From Aquilaria yunnanensis (Eukaryota; Streptophyta; Magnoliopsida; Malvales; Thymelaeaceae): a stretch of DNA of 64,000 nucleotides. The notes beneath the pieces are model-generated. The model was not told where the DNA came from. It was given only the letters and a program-made list of their open reading frames with translations, and ran no database searches. Location of the stretch: positions 81,780,001 to 81,844,000 of the forward strand of contig CM077597.1 of the NCBI GenBank assembly GCA_039654915.1, given 5' to 3'. Below, in pieces: positions 11,957-22,145 of the stretch. The position numbers and the translations under genes were made by a program. Position 1 is the stretch's first letter. Each line of letters begins with the position of its first letter.

Positions 11957-13665
11957 AGCCGCCTCAGCAGGGCCAGGCCACTGGCGGCCCAGCGGTCGCT
12001 CCTGACGAGCATCCAGCTGCAGGGGCCCCATTACCTAGAGGGCGAGGCCCACGGGTAGTTGACTTACCACCACCTCCACCTCCGCAGGACCGTCCGCTCA
12101 TCGTCCCTCGAGAGTAAGTATTATTGACTCTTAAGTCATTAATTATGATATAATTATACGTTGTTCTTAGTTACATCAGTTTATATATATATCTTACTAT
12201 AATCATTATTTGTTACAGCTTACTCACTGATGACTCCCTTCGTTCCACCGTAGCCTCTATTCATGTGAGGTTGTGGGACGAAGGTTATATAGCTTGGTCA
12301 CATGCATCTCGAGCTGCATGAGAGGAGCACGTGACCACGTTAGAGGTAATTGGTTATTATACATTTTTAAACAATACTTTACATATGAAAAAATTAATAA
12401 TTTTTTTCTTCTTTGTGAAATTGCAGAACTACTATAGATGGGACCCTAGAGACTTCGGCGCCATCCGCCGAATTGTGTTCGACTACTGTTCGCGGTCCAT
12501 GCGGAACCGCGTCTATCATTGGAGGTCCGTCGCGATTCAGAAGATCCCCGCCTTCTTCGACAACCTTGACTACAATTTGCTGCGGCCACATGTTCCACCC
12601 TGCTACAGTCAGCAGGTGTAGAATCAGTTGTGTGACCAGTGGGAGCAGGAGCGATGGAAGAAGCTATCCGAGGTTGGCTCCCATGCCAAGCACATAGCGG
12701 ATAGCTCAGGCCTTGTTCCGAAGCACACGATGGGCTCAATCCCAGGCGAGATGCACTGGGATCGTATGGTACCAACTTGGACCTTTCCATACATTGTAAA
12801 TTTTGTATGATTTATTAATTACATAAATTTTTAATGATAGCTAAAATTGTGCAGACAAAAGCAAATGATGGAGTTGAGCCATCATTTGATGAGTGGTGGG
12901 CTCATACTCATAGACGGAAGAAGACCGGTCAGCCCATCGATCTGATTTCACAGCAGCTGCAGGTAATAAATGGTCATTTACCACTACAAACATTGATTTA
13001 AAAATATAATATTTGTCTTACTAACTCTAATTTCTTTTTCTTGTAGGATGGATATGTCCAGCAGATTCAACAAAAATACCAGAATTCGGATGACCGCCCG
13101 CAGTTCGATGCAGAGGTCTGGAGCGAGGTACGAGGCCCACAAAAAAAGGGCTGACTACCGGGTGTTCCGCGCCGACTCTCTGATCCCCAAACATTTGGAC
13201 CACATTGGGTATTTTTTATTTTTATTTAACCTTATTAATTATTTTTATCACTTTTACGTTGCTAATTGCTACTTACAAAATTTTTTAGGCTCCACGTGCT
13301 GATTCGGAGGAGATTGCTCAGCTGAGGGCTGAGAACACCCAGCTACGGAGTGATTTTACGCGGCTACAGGCAGATGTTCGTGCTCAGGTTCAGCGAGAGA
13401 CCGAGGCTGCAATGAGCGCCATGCTTAACAGGTTGATCCAGCAGGGGATTATACCTGCATCGGCACTCTCAGACGACCTACGGACCGATTCCTCCACTCA
13501 GCCTCCTGTCGACGATCGTAGCCAGCGAGATGACGATGATCAGCCCGGGACTGCATCTCATTGATTTTATATTAGATCTCCTTCAGTTCTTTGTAATTAA
13601 CTTTTTCCTGTAAAATTTGGTTACTTTTATGTATAGTAATTTTATTGATTACTTTGATCAATTGT

Positions 13666-13670
<5 letters not shown>

Positions 13671-13707
<37 letters not shown>

Positions 13708-13716
13708 TATTAACAG

Positions 13717-13747
<31 letters not shown>

Positions 13748-13763
13748 TATTAACAGAATAATA
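13671..13763. repeat. AAT/ATA trinucleotide repeats
   Basis: Two runs of (AAT)n are separated by AATATTAACAG, in the 3' part of the CACTA element downstream of the gene. Confidence 0.9.
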
Positions 13764-13854
13764 ATAATTTGTGTTTTATTATTATTATTAAATAATGCAA
13801 TATAATATGTTTTTATTTTGTATATAAATTAATTTACTAAAGTCTTTAAATTGT

Positions 13855-14183
13855 CACAAAATCGTAGGAGATATATTAATGACAGAAAACCGTAGGAGAT
13901 ATTAAAGTCACAAAAACGTAGGAGATATTAAAGTCACAAAATCGTAGGAATTAGTTGGCGTCATAAAAGCGTAGGATAAAAGGGCATCTCAAAACCGTCT
14001 TAAATAATGGGGACCACATCCGTCATAAAAGCGTAGGACCCTTTTACGTTTATCCGACGGTTTTTATTTCCAACACTACTTTTTCCTACGTTTTTGTCCG
14101 ACGATTTTAATCGTAGGAAATAACCATTTCCTACGGTTTCTCTACATTTTTTCCTGTCTCAAATGCCTTGTTTTCTTGTAGTG
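13855..14183. repeat. Right subterminal repeats and terminal inverted repeat of CACTA
   Basis: CGTAGGAGATATTAAAGTCACAAAA-like units repeat from about 13864. CCGACGGTTTTT and CCTACGGTTT inverted motifs follow, and the element ends in the CACTA terminus at 14171-14183. Confidence 0.8.
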
Positions 14184-14419
14184 TAAATCAAACTGTTAAG
14201 TTATTCGTTACCCAAATAACTATAATTCTAATTATTTTTTTTTCAAAATAAATAATAGCAATAATAATTTTCCTTTTTTCTTTTAGTTTAGATATATCTC
14301 TTATCAATTTTATTGTTTATTTTTCATAATTTTTTATTATAATATTTTATCGTAATTGTCCTCATTTGTGTCATACATTATAAAAGATTGCCAATTGTAT
14401 TTTTTTTCTATTTATTATA

Positions 14420-14460
<41 letters not shown>

Positions 14461-15460
14461 AATATAGAATATGCTACACATCATACTGGTTACAAAAAAA
14501 CTGATGGAATTTTTTTCATTTGCGATAGTAAAGTACTTATAAAATTTTCTTCCTCATACTTTTAATATCTCATCAAAGCTATCAAATTTTGTCTTCTCAG
14601 TATGATACTTAAAATTAATAGTATAACACAAATATGAGTCATGATGTCAAAGTATAGGCTTCATAAATAAACATTGTATTTTTCCAATGACATATGTAAC
14701 TATGAGTAACTATACATTATTAAAAAAGCATAATTACCTGACTCTTAACGTAAACAAAAATAATGAATCATTCTCAAGATTTCAAATTTACACTTATCCA
14801 ATATTCTATAGCCGAGTTAATATGATTGCTCTAAAGATCAAAGTCAATTGATTTAAAAATTATGCTCACATCATTAAGTTTGAAAACCTAGTCTTACCTA
14901 TTATTCTTAATGAGTCAACCATACGAAAATAGACTCCCTAAAATAGAATAAATTCCTAACACCTAACAGGAAAACTAATAACTTATAATTTAAGGTTTAA
15001 TCAGTTTATATTTTAACACTTTTTATTATATATAGATATAAATGTATAAATATAGACACACACACACACAAACATATACATATATACTGAGTTGAGCTTT
15101 TACCTTCTAATGAAAATATTTAATGTTTAAAAAGTAAATAAATTTATAAATATCATGTTTTTACGCATGTTTAATAGTCATATAAATCAGAACATGTTTG
15201 TTACAAAATTTTAAATTTAGTGGCATTTTTCAATTTTTTGATATAGAAAAGACTTATAGAAAATACAGAAAATAATCACCAATTTATTTTTCTTTTCGCT
15301 TTCAAATACCAATCTTATGTTCCTAATGGTACAAATGTGTTTAAATTTTAAATATTAGCAATACATTAAAATTGTGATTAATCAAATAAATAAAAATATT
15401 AACTTAGTAAACTGAAATAACAATATTATAATCGTTGAGTTGAACTTGAGATTGTCTCTC
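14184..15460. other. AT-rich intergenic DNA
   Basis: No gene is visible. It contains an (AAT)n run at about 14418-14458 and a short (CA)n run near 15058-15070. Confidence 0.6.
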
Positions 15461-15486
15461 TGTCGGCTCGCCTCTCAACTCAACTC

Positions 15487-15807
15487 TTGGATCAGACAGA
15501 AGACGTTCTTCCCCCTCTGTACATACTTCTATTTATCTCTTCTTGCTTCGCTCGATTCGACTGCCTTACATCCACGACCGGAGTGAAATTCACAAAACCC
15601 AGATCATGGACACCCACAACGACCAAAAATGTGCCCGCTAATCAACCCAAGGGGAAGAAGCCTGCCCCCGACGACACCACCATCGACGAACCTGTAGCTT
15701 TAGAGCTCCTTCTCTTTCATGTCTCTGAATGTTATGTTTATTTGGTACCGCTCTCTTTCCTCTCGATCTTATGTATCTTGATCTTTTTTACTTGTTTTAT
15801 GTTCTAA
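15487..15807 (+). pseudogene. Unrecognised exon-like open frame
   Basis: A pyrimidine-rich leader is followed by a 106-codon frame. It has a basic, Lys/Pro-rich middle (NQPKGKKPAPDD) and then a hydrophobic tail that looks like intron read-through after about 15690. Base composition is distinctly less AT-rich than the surroundings. It could be a captured or decayed first exon; I do not recognise the product. Confidence 0.2.
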
Positions 15808-16053
15808 ATTCGTGAAATTTTTGTTTACTATCAACTAATTTCGTAGGAATTTTAGGACCATCCTTAATAATCCTCTATAAACCATTATCAATTGCTTATG
15901 CATGAATCTCCATCCTAGTTAACCACAAATTAAAATTTGTAGAATTAATAATGGTGGTCTAGATGTACATTGCCCCTTTATGTATAAAACTAGTGGTTGT
16001 CATAGGTATCCTAATTTTAAAAATGTAAGGCTTTAAAAAAAAAAATTATCAAA

Positions 16054-17886
16054 CTCTGACACCAATTGTTGGCCCAAGTTCAACCAAAAAGAGATGAATT
16101 GGTTGATTTTTAAAGATAATCAAAATTGATTTTTTGATATCTTAAAACAAAATGCAATTCACGGATCACAAATGAACCTACTCTAACCAAAGAAATCTAC
16201 CACAATAATCCTAAGTTTTGCTTTGAAAACTTGCTTTAAAGAGAGTTTCAAAGAAAGAACAATTCAGGCCAACTTCAATGAATAGAAAGAACTTAAGCAA
16301 CAATCAAGCAATAAGAAGGAGAAAATCTTAGACACAATAATTTTTATAGAGATTTGGTCTTTCCTCTTTGAGAGCCTATTAATCTCTTCAAGGTCACCAC
16401 TTGAGAGTTTTTTCTCCTAATAGTTCAAGAGTACACAAGGCCTTACACTATTTGGTAGCTCTCTCTTCCATGAACTCTCACTAGTTTTCTTAGGATGCCT
16501 AGAAACCTCACCAATTCAATCTCACCAAATGGTATTTACAAGCTTACAAGCTCAATTAAAGTACAAGCTGCTAGATAGCAAGTGAAAATGCAATCTCCCT
16601 TGGTAAATCTCAATTTAAGCTTGCTTAATTTGATCTTATTGATAGATTTTTATTTTTAATGGCCAAGAATATTTTAGACAATGTTTCTCCATGAATTTAC
16701 ACTTATTTGGGAGCAAAAAGAGACATTACAAAGCAACTGCAAAGGTAAAAAAAAAAGCTCCCAAAAAACCCAATGACCATTGCTAATTGGCAAACATGAT
16801 ATGTGCATTAGCAACAGAATCGCAGGGGGATGGATTTTGATTATTCCCACAAAGCGTACAAGAAGCAAAAATAAGAGCGAGAAAATGTCACTTTTTAAAA
16901 TTTAAATAAATTAAAATGTTATAAAAATGAAAGCATGAGCGATGACATAAAATGGAAGAATTTTGTAGCTTAGATCAACAATATAATCCTAGAAGTGTAG
17001 AATGATTTGCTGACAGGATTATTTGGTCAACAATACGGTCAAAAAAATTACAATTTGCCCATTAGTAATTTGGTAATTTATGTATATATGATATTTTGAT
17101 GTACTATAATAATTAAAAAAACAAATTACATTCACCCATGCATCGCTGTAAACCATATATTATGGTACATACCATGCAAAATGCAATAGTAAATTGATTA
17201 AATATACATGAAAATTTGTGAAATACCACAATAAAGCACACAAAAGAATGATAAATTGCAAAAATTTCTCCATGAATTTATACTCATACGGGAGCTAAAG
17301 TGATGTTGCAATGCAGCTGGAAATGTCAGGATAGATCCCAAAAATCTGGTGCTATTACTGTTAAATTTGATAACTTTCTACTTCTATCCAACGTTTTCAA
17401 CCGGTTGGAAATTCTCAACCTGTTGAGAACTGAGTCCCAGACCAAAAAGTGAACTTTTATCCAATGGCTAGAATACTGACTAGGCTGGTGTAAAATCTAT
17501 ATAGCGATCTGAGTTGGCATGAATTTAATTTGAATATTTTAGGATTTCTAGATCATTTTTTCCAAGTGGAAGGCTTTTCCATCAATTTTCAACATGCTAA
17601 TGCATTTCAACTGGTTGTTCTTGACTTCATGTGACTATGGTAAGTTTTGTCTCCAGAATTCAATTGGTTGGTTTGCTCTAACTTGTCACTTTAAGGACCC
17701 ATGAAGTGAGCATCATCTCGGGTTTGAAAATTCTTTAATATATCAACTACTTAAGGCTTTCGAACTTGTTGTTTTTGGCTTCCCTTGAAACTTAGCTTCA
17801 ATAACTATCAAATTTTAACTTCTTAACAAGGCATTACATTCACAATTCTTGCTACTTCTCTTTGGATGAAATGCTTAAGAACAACA
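16054..17886 (-). mobile_element. Probable LTR remnant of a minus-strand retrotransposon
   Basis: CTCTGACACCA at 16054-16064 is a one-mismatch reverse complement of the tRNA-iMet primer site. A TGTTGG LTR-like start follows at 16067. The DNA up to about 17886 (ending ACAACA) has the look of a long LTR, with internal insertions of the dispersed repeat. The right end is a guess and no target-site duplication was found. Confidence 0.35.
16895..17270. repeat. Dispersed repeat, copy 1
   Basis: The unit includes TTACAATTTGCCCATTAG, then an AT-rich block, then a segment on the pattern CCATATATTATGGTACATACC and AAATACCACAATAAAGCACA. It recurs at 19665-20095 and 20878-21178, with a partial copy at about 21340-21480. 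A 60-bp direct duplication (near 16680 and 17265) flanks this copy. Origin unknown, possibly a MITE-like or LTR-derived repeat. Confidence 0.6.
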
Positions 17887-17929
17887 TATAAAATTGTCAT
17901 ATTACATTACATAATAAAATTGTCTTATT

Positions 17930-18047
17930 ATAGATAGTTGTCGCTAATTTTTCACTGAATTTTTAGCGGCTGTTTGCCATCTCTAATTAGTGATATTTTT
18001 TATCATCACTAATTCTGTCATCGCTAAATCACATTTTTCTAGCAGTG
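17930..18047. mobile_element. CACTA-type terminus fragment
   Basis: On the reverse strand the segment starts CACTGCTAGAAAAATGTGATTTAGCGATG and continues with TAGCGA/TAGTGA subterminal motifs, like the element at 62627. Only this end is recognisable. Confidence 0.5.
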
Positions 18048-19664
18048 AACACATCAATCATTCATAAATATTTTCTTATCATTAAAATTATAAGTTAATT
18101 GATTGGAACAAATCTAATGCATATTTATGAAAGAACCCCTTCTGCTTGACGTATTTACGACCTTGTGCCACTGCAACTTAGTGGTCTTTTGAGTGGTAGA
18201 TGGAGGTGAGAAACTAAGAGAAGTGGGAGGTTAACATCAAGGTATTCGGCACTGTTATCATTAGGTATATAGCACTATGCAAATTATAGATATATTTCAT
18301 TGTATATTGTGCAGCATACCATTGTTGTTTTTGCACAAAAATATTAAAATATTAGTTTGAGATGAAAAACATCTAATATAATTTTTTCACATTTTTATAT
18401 GTATTATAATTATTTTTAATAAATTTTTTTGATATATATAAAATACATATAAAAGATGATAGTTTTTACACAAGAACACAAAAAGTGGAATATATAGAAT
18501 AAAATAAATATTATTCAGTAAAAAAACTAATTTAGTATTATGTGAGAGAAAGGAAATAATAATCTAGTAATAATAGCATATTTTTTAATATCATATTAAG
18601 TTCCTACATGACTCAAAGTATATATGATGCTTTTGTCTTATAAGTTTGTTCCACAAAAACAAAAGTACGCAAAGAACTAAACAAAGCAAAAGTATGACAC
18701 GATATAAAATAAAAAATAAACTTAAAAAATAATACCTTGATATTTTATATAATGCAAAAGTATCTGATACATTAATATAAAATAAAAAAAATTCTAACTC
18801 CCATTGTGCGGTAAACCAATGGTATACCATGTGGTATATCATAATAAATAATCCAAAACACTTTAAAAAATTGTTACAAGTGATATACTTATGGCAACCA
18901 CGGTATATCATATCATACTATAAGGTATTCTGACATACAACAAAAAATGACATACCACATATATACCGGATATCCACCGTAAGTGGTTTACCGTTATATA
19001 CCATAATATTTAATTCTATGATTAACATGAAGGTGATTCTTCTCTCTTCTCTCATATTACTGTAGTCCTAGAAGCTTGTCTTTTTTTTTTTTTTTCCTCT
19101 TTCTTACTTAAAGTAAAAACTGTCTCAAATATTAATCTCCACGCTTATTAAAAATTGTAGATCTCTCCCAAATCTTGATATACATTGTATACTTTCTCCA
19201 TCAGTTCTTAAGTCATTCTAAAATTTCTAAAGCCTAACGCATTAATTTGTGGAATAAAAGTTATTAATATATTATTGTGTGAATTTATAAATTTTTATTT
19301 TTATCTAGTCTATGCTTATAGAGAAATAATTTTAAAAAAAATATAGAAATAATTGATATACATTGTATTCTTTTTTTTCTCGATGTTGGGACTCGAGTTT
19401 TACACTTTCTAGAAAAGGGTTCGAAATCCAAACAAATTTTGTTTGAAATCCAAACCCAATTTAAATCGTGAGAATTACATATCCTTTAAAACAAATTATC
19501 TAACCGAGATTTTCTTTTCTTTTTCACTGCACGACACAAATTTTTAAAGTTCTAATCAATCTAAGTTATTTGTTTTTTCTTGTAATTTTTAAGTGTAATT
19601 AGGCAAAGGTATAGTGGTATAAGAGTAGGCTGAAACTAGAAAGAGGTGCTCAAAACTATCTAGA
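18048..19664. other. AT-rich intergenic DNA
   Basis: No gene is visible. Degenerate segments with GTGGTATA and TATACCGT motifs (about 18780-19010) resemble parts of the dispersed repeat. A poly-T run lies near 19081-19096. Confidence 0.5.
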
Positions 19665-20095
19665 AAAATTTTTAAAATTTAAATAAATAAAAATATTATA
19701 AAAATGAGAGCGGGAACCACGATGCAAAATGGAAGGATTTTATAGCTTAGATCAATAAAGTAATCCGGGCAATGTAGAATGTTTTGCTGACATGATTATT
19801 TGGTCAACAATATAGTAAGCAAAATTACAATTTGCCCATTAGCAATTTGGTAATTTATGTCAAAATATGTATATTAATTATATTTTATTATTTTATATAT
19901 TTGTATATGATATTTTGATGTGAAATAACAATTAAAAAACAAATAACATTCACCAATGCACCACGGTAAACCAAATATTATGGTATATACCGTGCGAAAT
20001 GTAACAATAAACTGATTAAATATATATAAAAGTTTGTGAAATACCACAATAAAGCACATGAAGAAATGATAAATTGTTAAAATTTTTGCACCTTA
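19665..20095. repeat. Dispersed repeat, copy 2
   Basis: The longest copy. It matches 16895-17270 over most of its length, including GCTTAGATCAA and GCTGACA(G/T)GATTATTTGGTCAACAA segments. The bases just after it (20095-20160) also resemble the DNA just upstream of the terpene synthase promoter (about 21715-21795). Confidence 0.6.
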
Positions 20096-20183
20096 TACCC
20101 AAATAAATGAAATTTCACGTGAGATTTGAGATTTTGTGAAATTAAAGACGATGCATGTACCATTACTTCCAAATAATCATCTT

Positions 20184-20278
20184 GGGAGGAAAATCGGCTG
20201 ACCCAGGATTAACAGCTCCAAAGGAACTGTAATCGGGAACATAGTTTGGCTGATGCACATGTTTTTAAGTGTCATAGT
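20184..20278 (-). pseudogene. Antisense fragment of a terpene synthase leader and first exon
   Basis: Read on the minus strand, CTATGACACTTAAAAACATGTGCATCA and the following bases match 21929-22096 of the terpene synthase gene. Shared parts include GTTACA(G/A)TT, GGAGCTGTTAA(T/A)CCTGG and CGGCC/CAGCC-GATTTTCCTCCC. Two internal deletions relative to the gene are seen; one removes the codons between the Pro-Gly and the SADFPP motif. It is a decayed, inverted partial duplicate lying about 1.7 kb upstream of the functional-looking gene. Confidence 0.7.
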
Positions 20279-20479
20279 CCAGAAAAAAAAATTGATTAAT
20301 GCAGGGTACCATATTTCATTCGGAGAACAAAATATCTTCGCAGATATATGCGCACGCTTTAAACATTTGTAATCCGAAAAAAAAAGAAACAGTTTCATTA
20401 ATTACTAGAAGGGTCCTTCCCTAGCTGTGAACCATATAAATACCAGAAGGAGCCTCGAATCGTACTTCATTACCTATGA

Positions 20480-20875
20480 ACCATACTCCCCCTCGAGCGA
20501 AAGCCTCAATGCGTCAAGAGCATACTCAACTACAAGCACACAACATCAAGAACAAACTCTCCTCACGTCGTCCCATTATGGTTGGCAATCATGTGGGTGG
20601 AGCAGCACATGATTCTCAACACTTTGCATCGTCAAACGAGTATCGGACTCCAGCAGCACTAGCGTCGTTCCCAGCCGAACCATCAGCTCTGATACCACTT
20701 GTCAGGGGAGGTTTGCACCGGGGAGATCCATCAAAGTGAGACACAACATACAGTCATGACCTCACACATGTTTCCAAAAGCTTAAACTACTGGGACAAGA
20801 GACCACAACCATATATATGTATCTCACTTGGAAGATTTACCAACCATGTGGGATAAGTCACTTGCATCCTCAACA
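20480..20875 (-). mobile_element. TRIM-like retrotransposon remnant with one LTR
   Basis: Minus-strand order is LTR, primer site, short internal region, purine tract. The LTR is 20700-20875 (176 bp, TGTCAGG...CTCAACA on the + strand). CTCTGATACCA at 20687-20697 is the reverse complement of the iMet primer site, and CTCCCCCTCGAG near 20482-20496 is a purine tract on the minus strand. The second LTR is missing. LTR size fits TRIM elements. The two overlapping open frames here are not convincing genes. Confidence 0.5.
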
Positions 20876-20877
20876 GA

Positions 20878-21178
20878 TAGGTCAACAACACAGTCAGCAA
20901 AATTACAATTCGCCCATTAGCAATTTGGTAATTTATGTCAAAATGTGTGTATTAATTATATTTTATTATTTAATATATTTATATAAGGTATTTTGATGTA
21001 AAATAATAATTAAAAATAAAATTACATTCACTCATGCACCGCAGTAAACCATATATTGTGGTACATACCGTGCAAAATGCAACAGTAAATTGATTAAATA
21101 TACATGAAAATTCAAGAAATGCTGCAATAAAGTGCACAAAAAAAATAATAAATTGCAAAAATTTCTGCACCTTATCCC
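20878..21178. repeat. Dispersed repeat, copy 3
   Basis: Matches copies 1 and 2 from GGTCAACAA through GCAAAAATTTCTGCACC. A partial fourth copy follows at about 21340-21480. Confidence 0.6.
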
Positions 21179-21179
21179 T

Positions 21180-21900
21180 ATATTGGGCCTGTTTCCTACC
21201 AATTAGGTTATTCTTTATTATTATTTTTTTTCCTTGATATCAATTTTATTTGAAACCCAATATTATTTATGCATAATAATTCATTGATTGTAAATTTTTT
21301 TTCATATTTTCAAATTTTTATGAACATTTTTTTTACCTTTTCACCTATGCAACACGATATACTGCGTACTGTGGTATGTACTATATACATCCAAAATACT
21401 GTAGTAAACTGATAAAATATACATAAAAGGTCGGCGGTATGCAAAAGAACGCAAAGTATAATGTATGAAAAAATACTCCGTCCATCTCATGTTTTTTGCA
21501 CAATTTTAGTTTTTTTAATTAAGTTGGGCTTAATTTTTCATATATTAATATTTGCTAAAAATTCTTTAAAAAATTGTATTTAGGAACTATAAGACTTATA
21601 GTTTTTTAATATAATTTTTTAAAAATTTTTACCATATATATATATATATATATAAGTTAAAAAACTGAAATTTGTGCAAAAATTTTGAGCCAAAGGTACT
21701 CATAAATTGTGAAAATTTTGTACCGCATATATACTAGCGATGAATGAAATTTTACAGAACTTTAATAAAATTCAAGACGATGGATGCGAATCTTCACTGT
21801 TTTAATTGAAAGCACGGTGATTAAGAAGAAAAACAAACGGCTAGAACTTATGTCAACATTAGTAGGTCCATATGTAAAGGACGCATTATGAGCAGGAACC
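21180..21900. other. Upstream region of the terpene synthase gene
   Basis: AT-rich, with the partial fourth copy of the dispersed repeat and a (TA)n run at about 21634-21654. No other coding sequence is seen. The last 180 bases resemble 20090-20160, which suggests duplication of the promoter-proximal region. Confidence 0.5.
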
Positions 21901-21911
21901 CTGGAGCTTCA

Positions 21912-21919
21912 TTATAAAA
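21912..21919 (+). promoter_or_regulatory. TATA box of the terpene synthase gene
   Basis: TTATAAAA lies about 70 bases before the chosen ATG. That puts transcription start near 21942-21950, just before the first in-frame ATG. Confidence 0.6.
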
Positions 21920-21983
21920 ACCCTACCACTATGACACTTAAAAACATGTGCATCAAGCAAACTTTGTAGCCACAAATTCAAAA

Positions 21984-22145
21984 ATGTCTTGCTTCTCTGG
22001 GTTGGCTTCAGCAGCATCAGTTCCAGTCCCGGTTACAATTTCCCCCGGAGCTGTTAAACCTGGAAACTATTCTCGTCCATCGGCCGATTTTCCTCCCGAC
22101 ATATGGGGAGACCACTTTCTTGCCTACTCTTCCACTGCTGATCTG
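21984..22145 (+). CDS. Terpene synthase exon 1
   Basis: 54 codons, phase 0 at the end, donor CTG|GTACTA. It encodes the short N-terminus and the [11 protein letters not shown] motif of TPS-a proteins. Confidence 0.85.

Larger units (their letters stand above)
1522..13564 (+). pseudogene. CACTA Transposase_24-like gene, broken
   Basis: The first coding exon runs 1522-1993. It encodes a basic, then Gln/Thr/Pro-rich leader ending in a glutamine run. The reading frame resumes at 11957, right of the retrotransposon, with a Pro/Gln-rich segment and a donor GTAAGT near 12116. Later exons lie near 12219-12344, 12427-12790, 12855-12962, 13048-13208 and 13291-13564, all with GT-AG borders. They contain Trp-rich segments such as YYRWDPRDFGAIRR and FDEWWAHTH, and a Glu/Gln-rich coiled-coil tail, as in Ptta/En/Spm proteins. 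In-frame stops occur near 12319 (TGA) and 12619 (TAG), and the frame shifts near 13150. The gene is therefore dead apart from the insertion. The family is thought to bind subterminal repeats during CACTA transposition. Confidence 0.7.
236..14183 (+). mobile_element. CACTA (En/Spm) DNA transposon remnant, split by a retrotransposon
   Basis: The right end, 14171-14183, reads TTTTCTTGTAGTG, the reverse complement of the plant CACTA terminus CACTACAAGAAAA. Both ends carry subterminal repeats built on GTCCGACGGTTTT and CGTAGGAAA, at 236-800 and 13855-14160. Between them lies a spliced gene of the Transposase_24 (Ptta/En/Spm) type. No DDE transposase (TNP2 type) is visible, so this copy looks non-autonomous. 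The left terminal repeat is not seen. The chromovirus at 1994-11951 is a later insertion; without it the element is about 4 kb. Confidence 0.75.

Noticed and set aside
15487..15807. A genuine protein-coding gene
   Set aside because: Single short frame without recognised domain, downstream exons or a stop in a sensible place. It is kept only as a low-confidence fragment.
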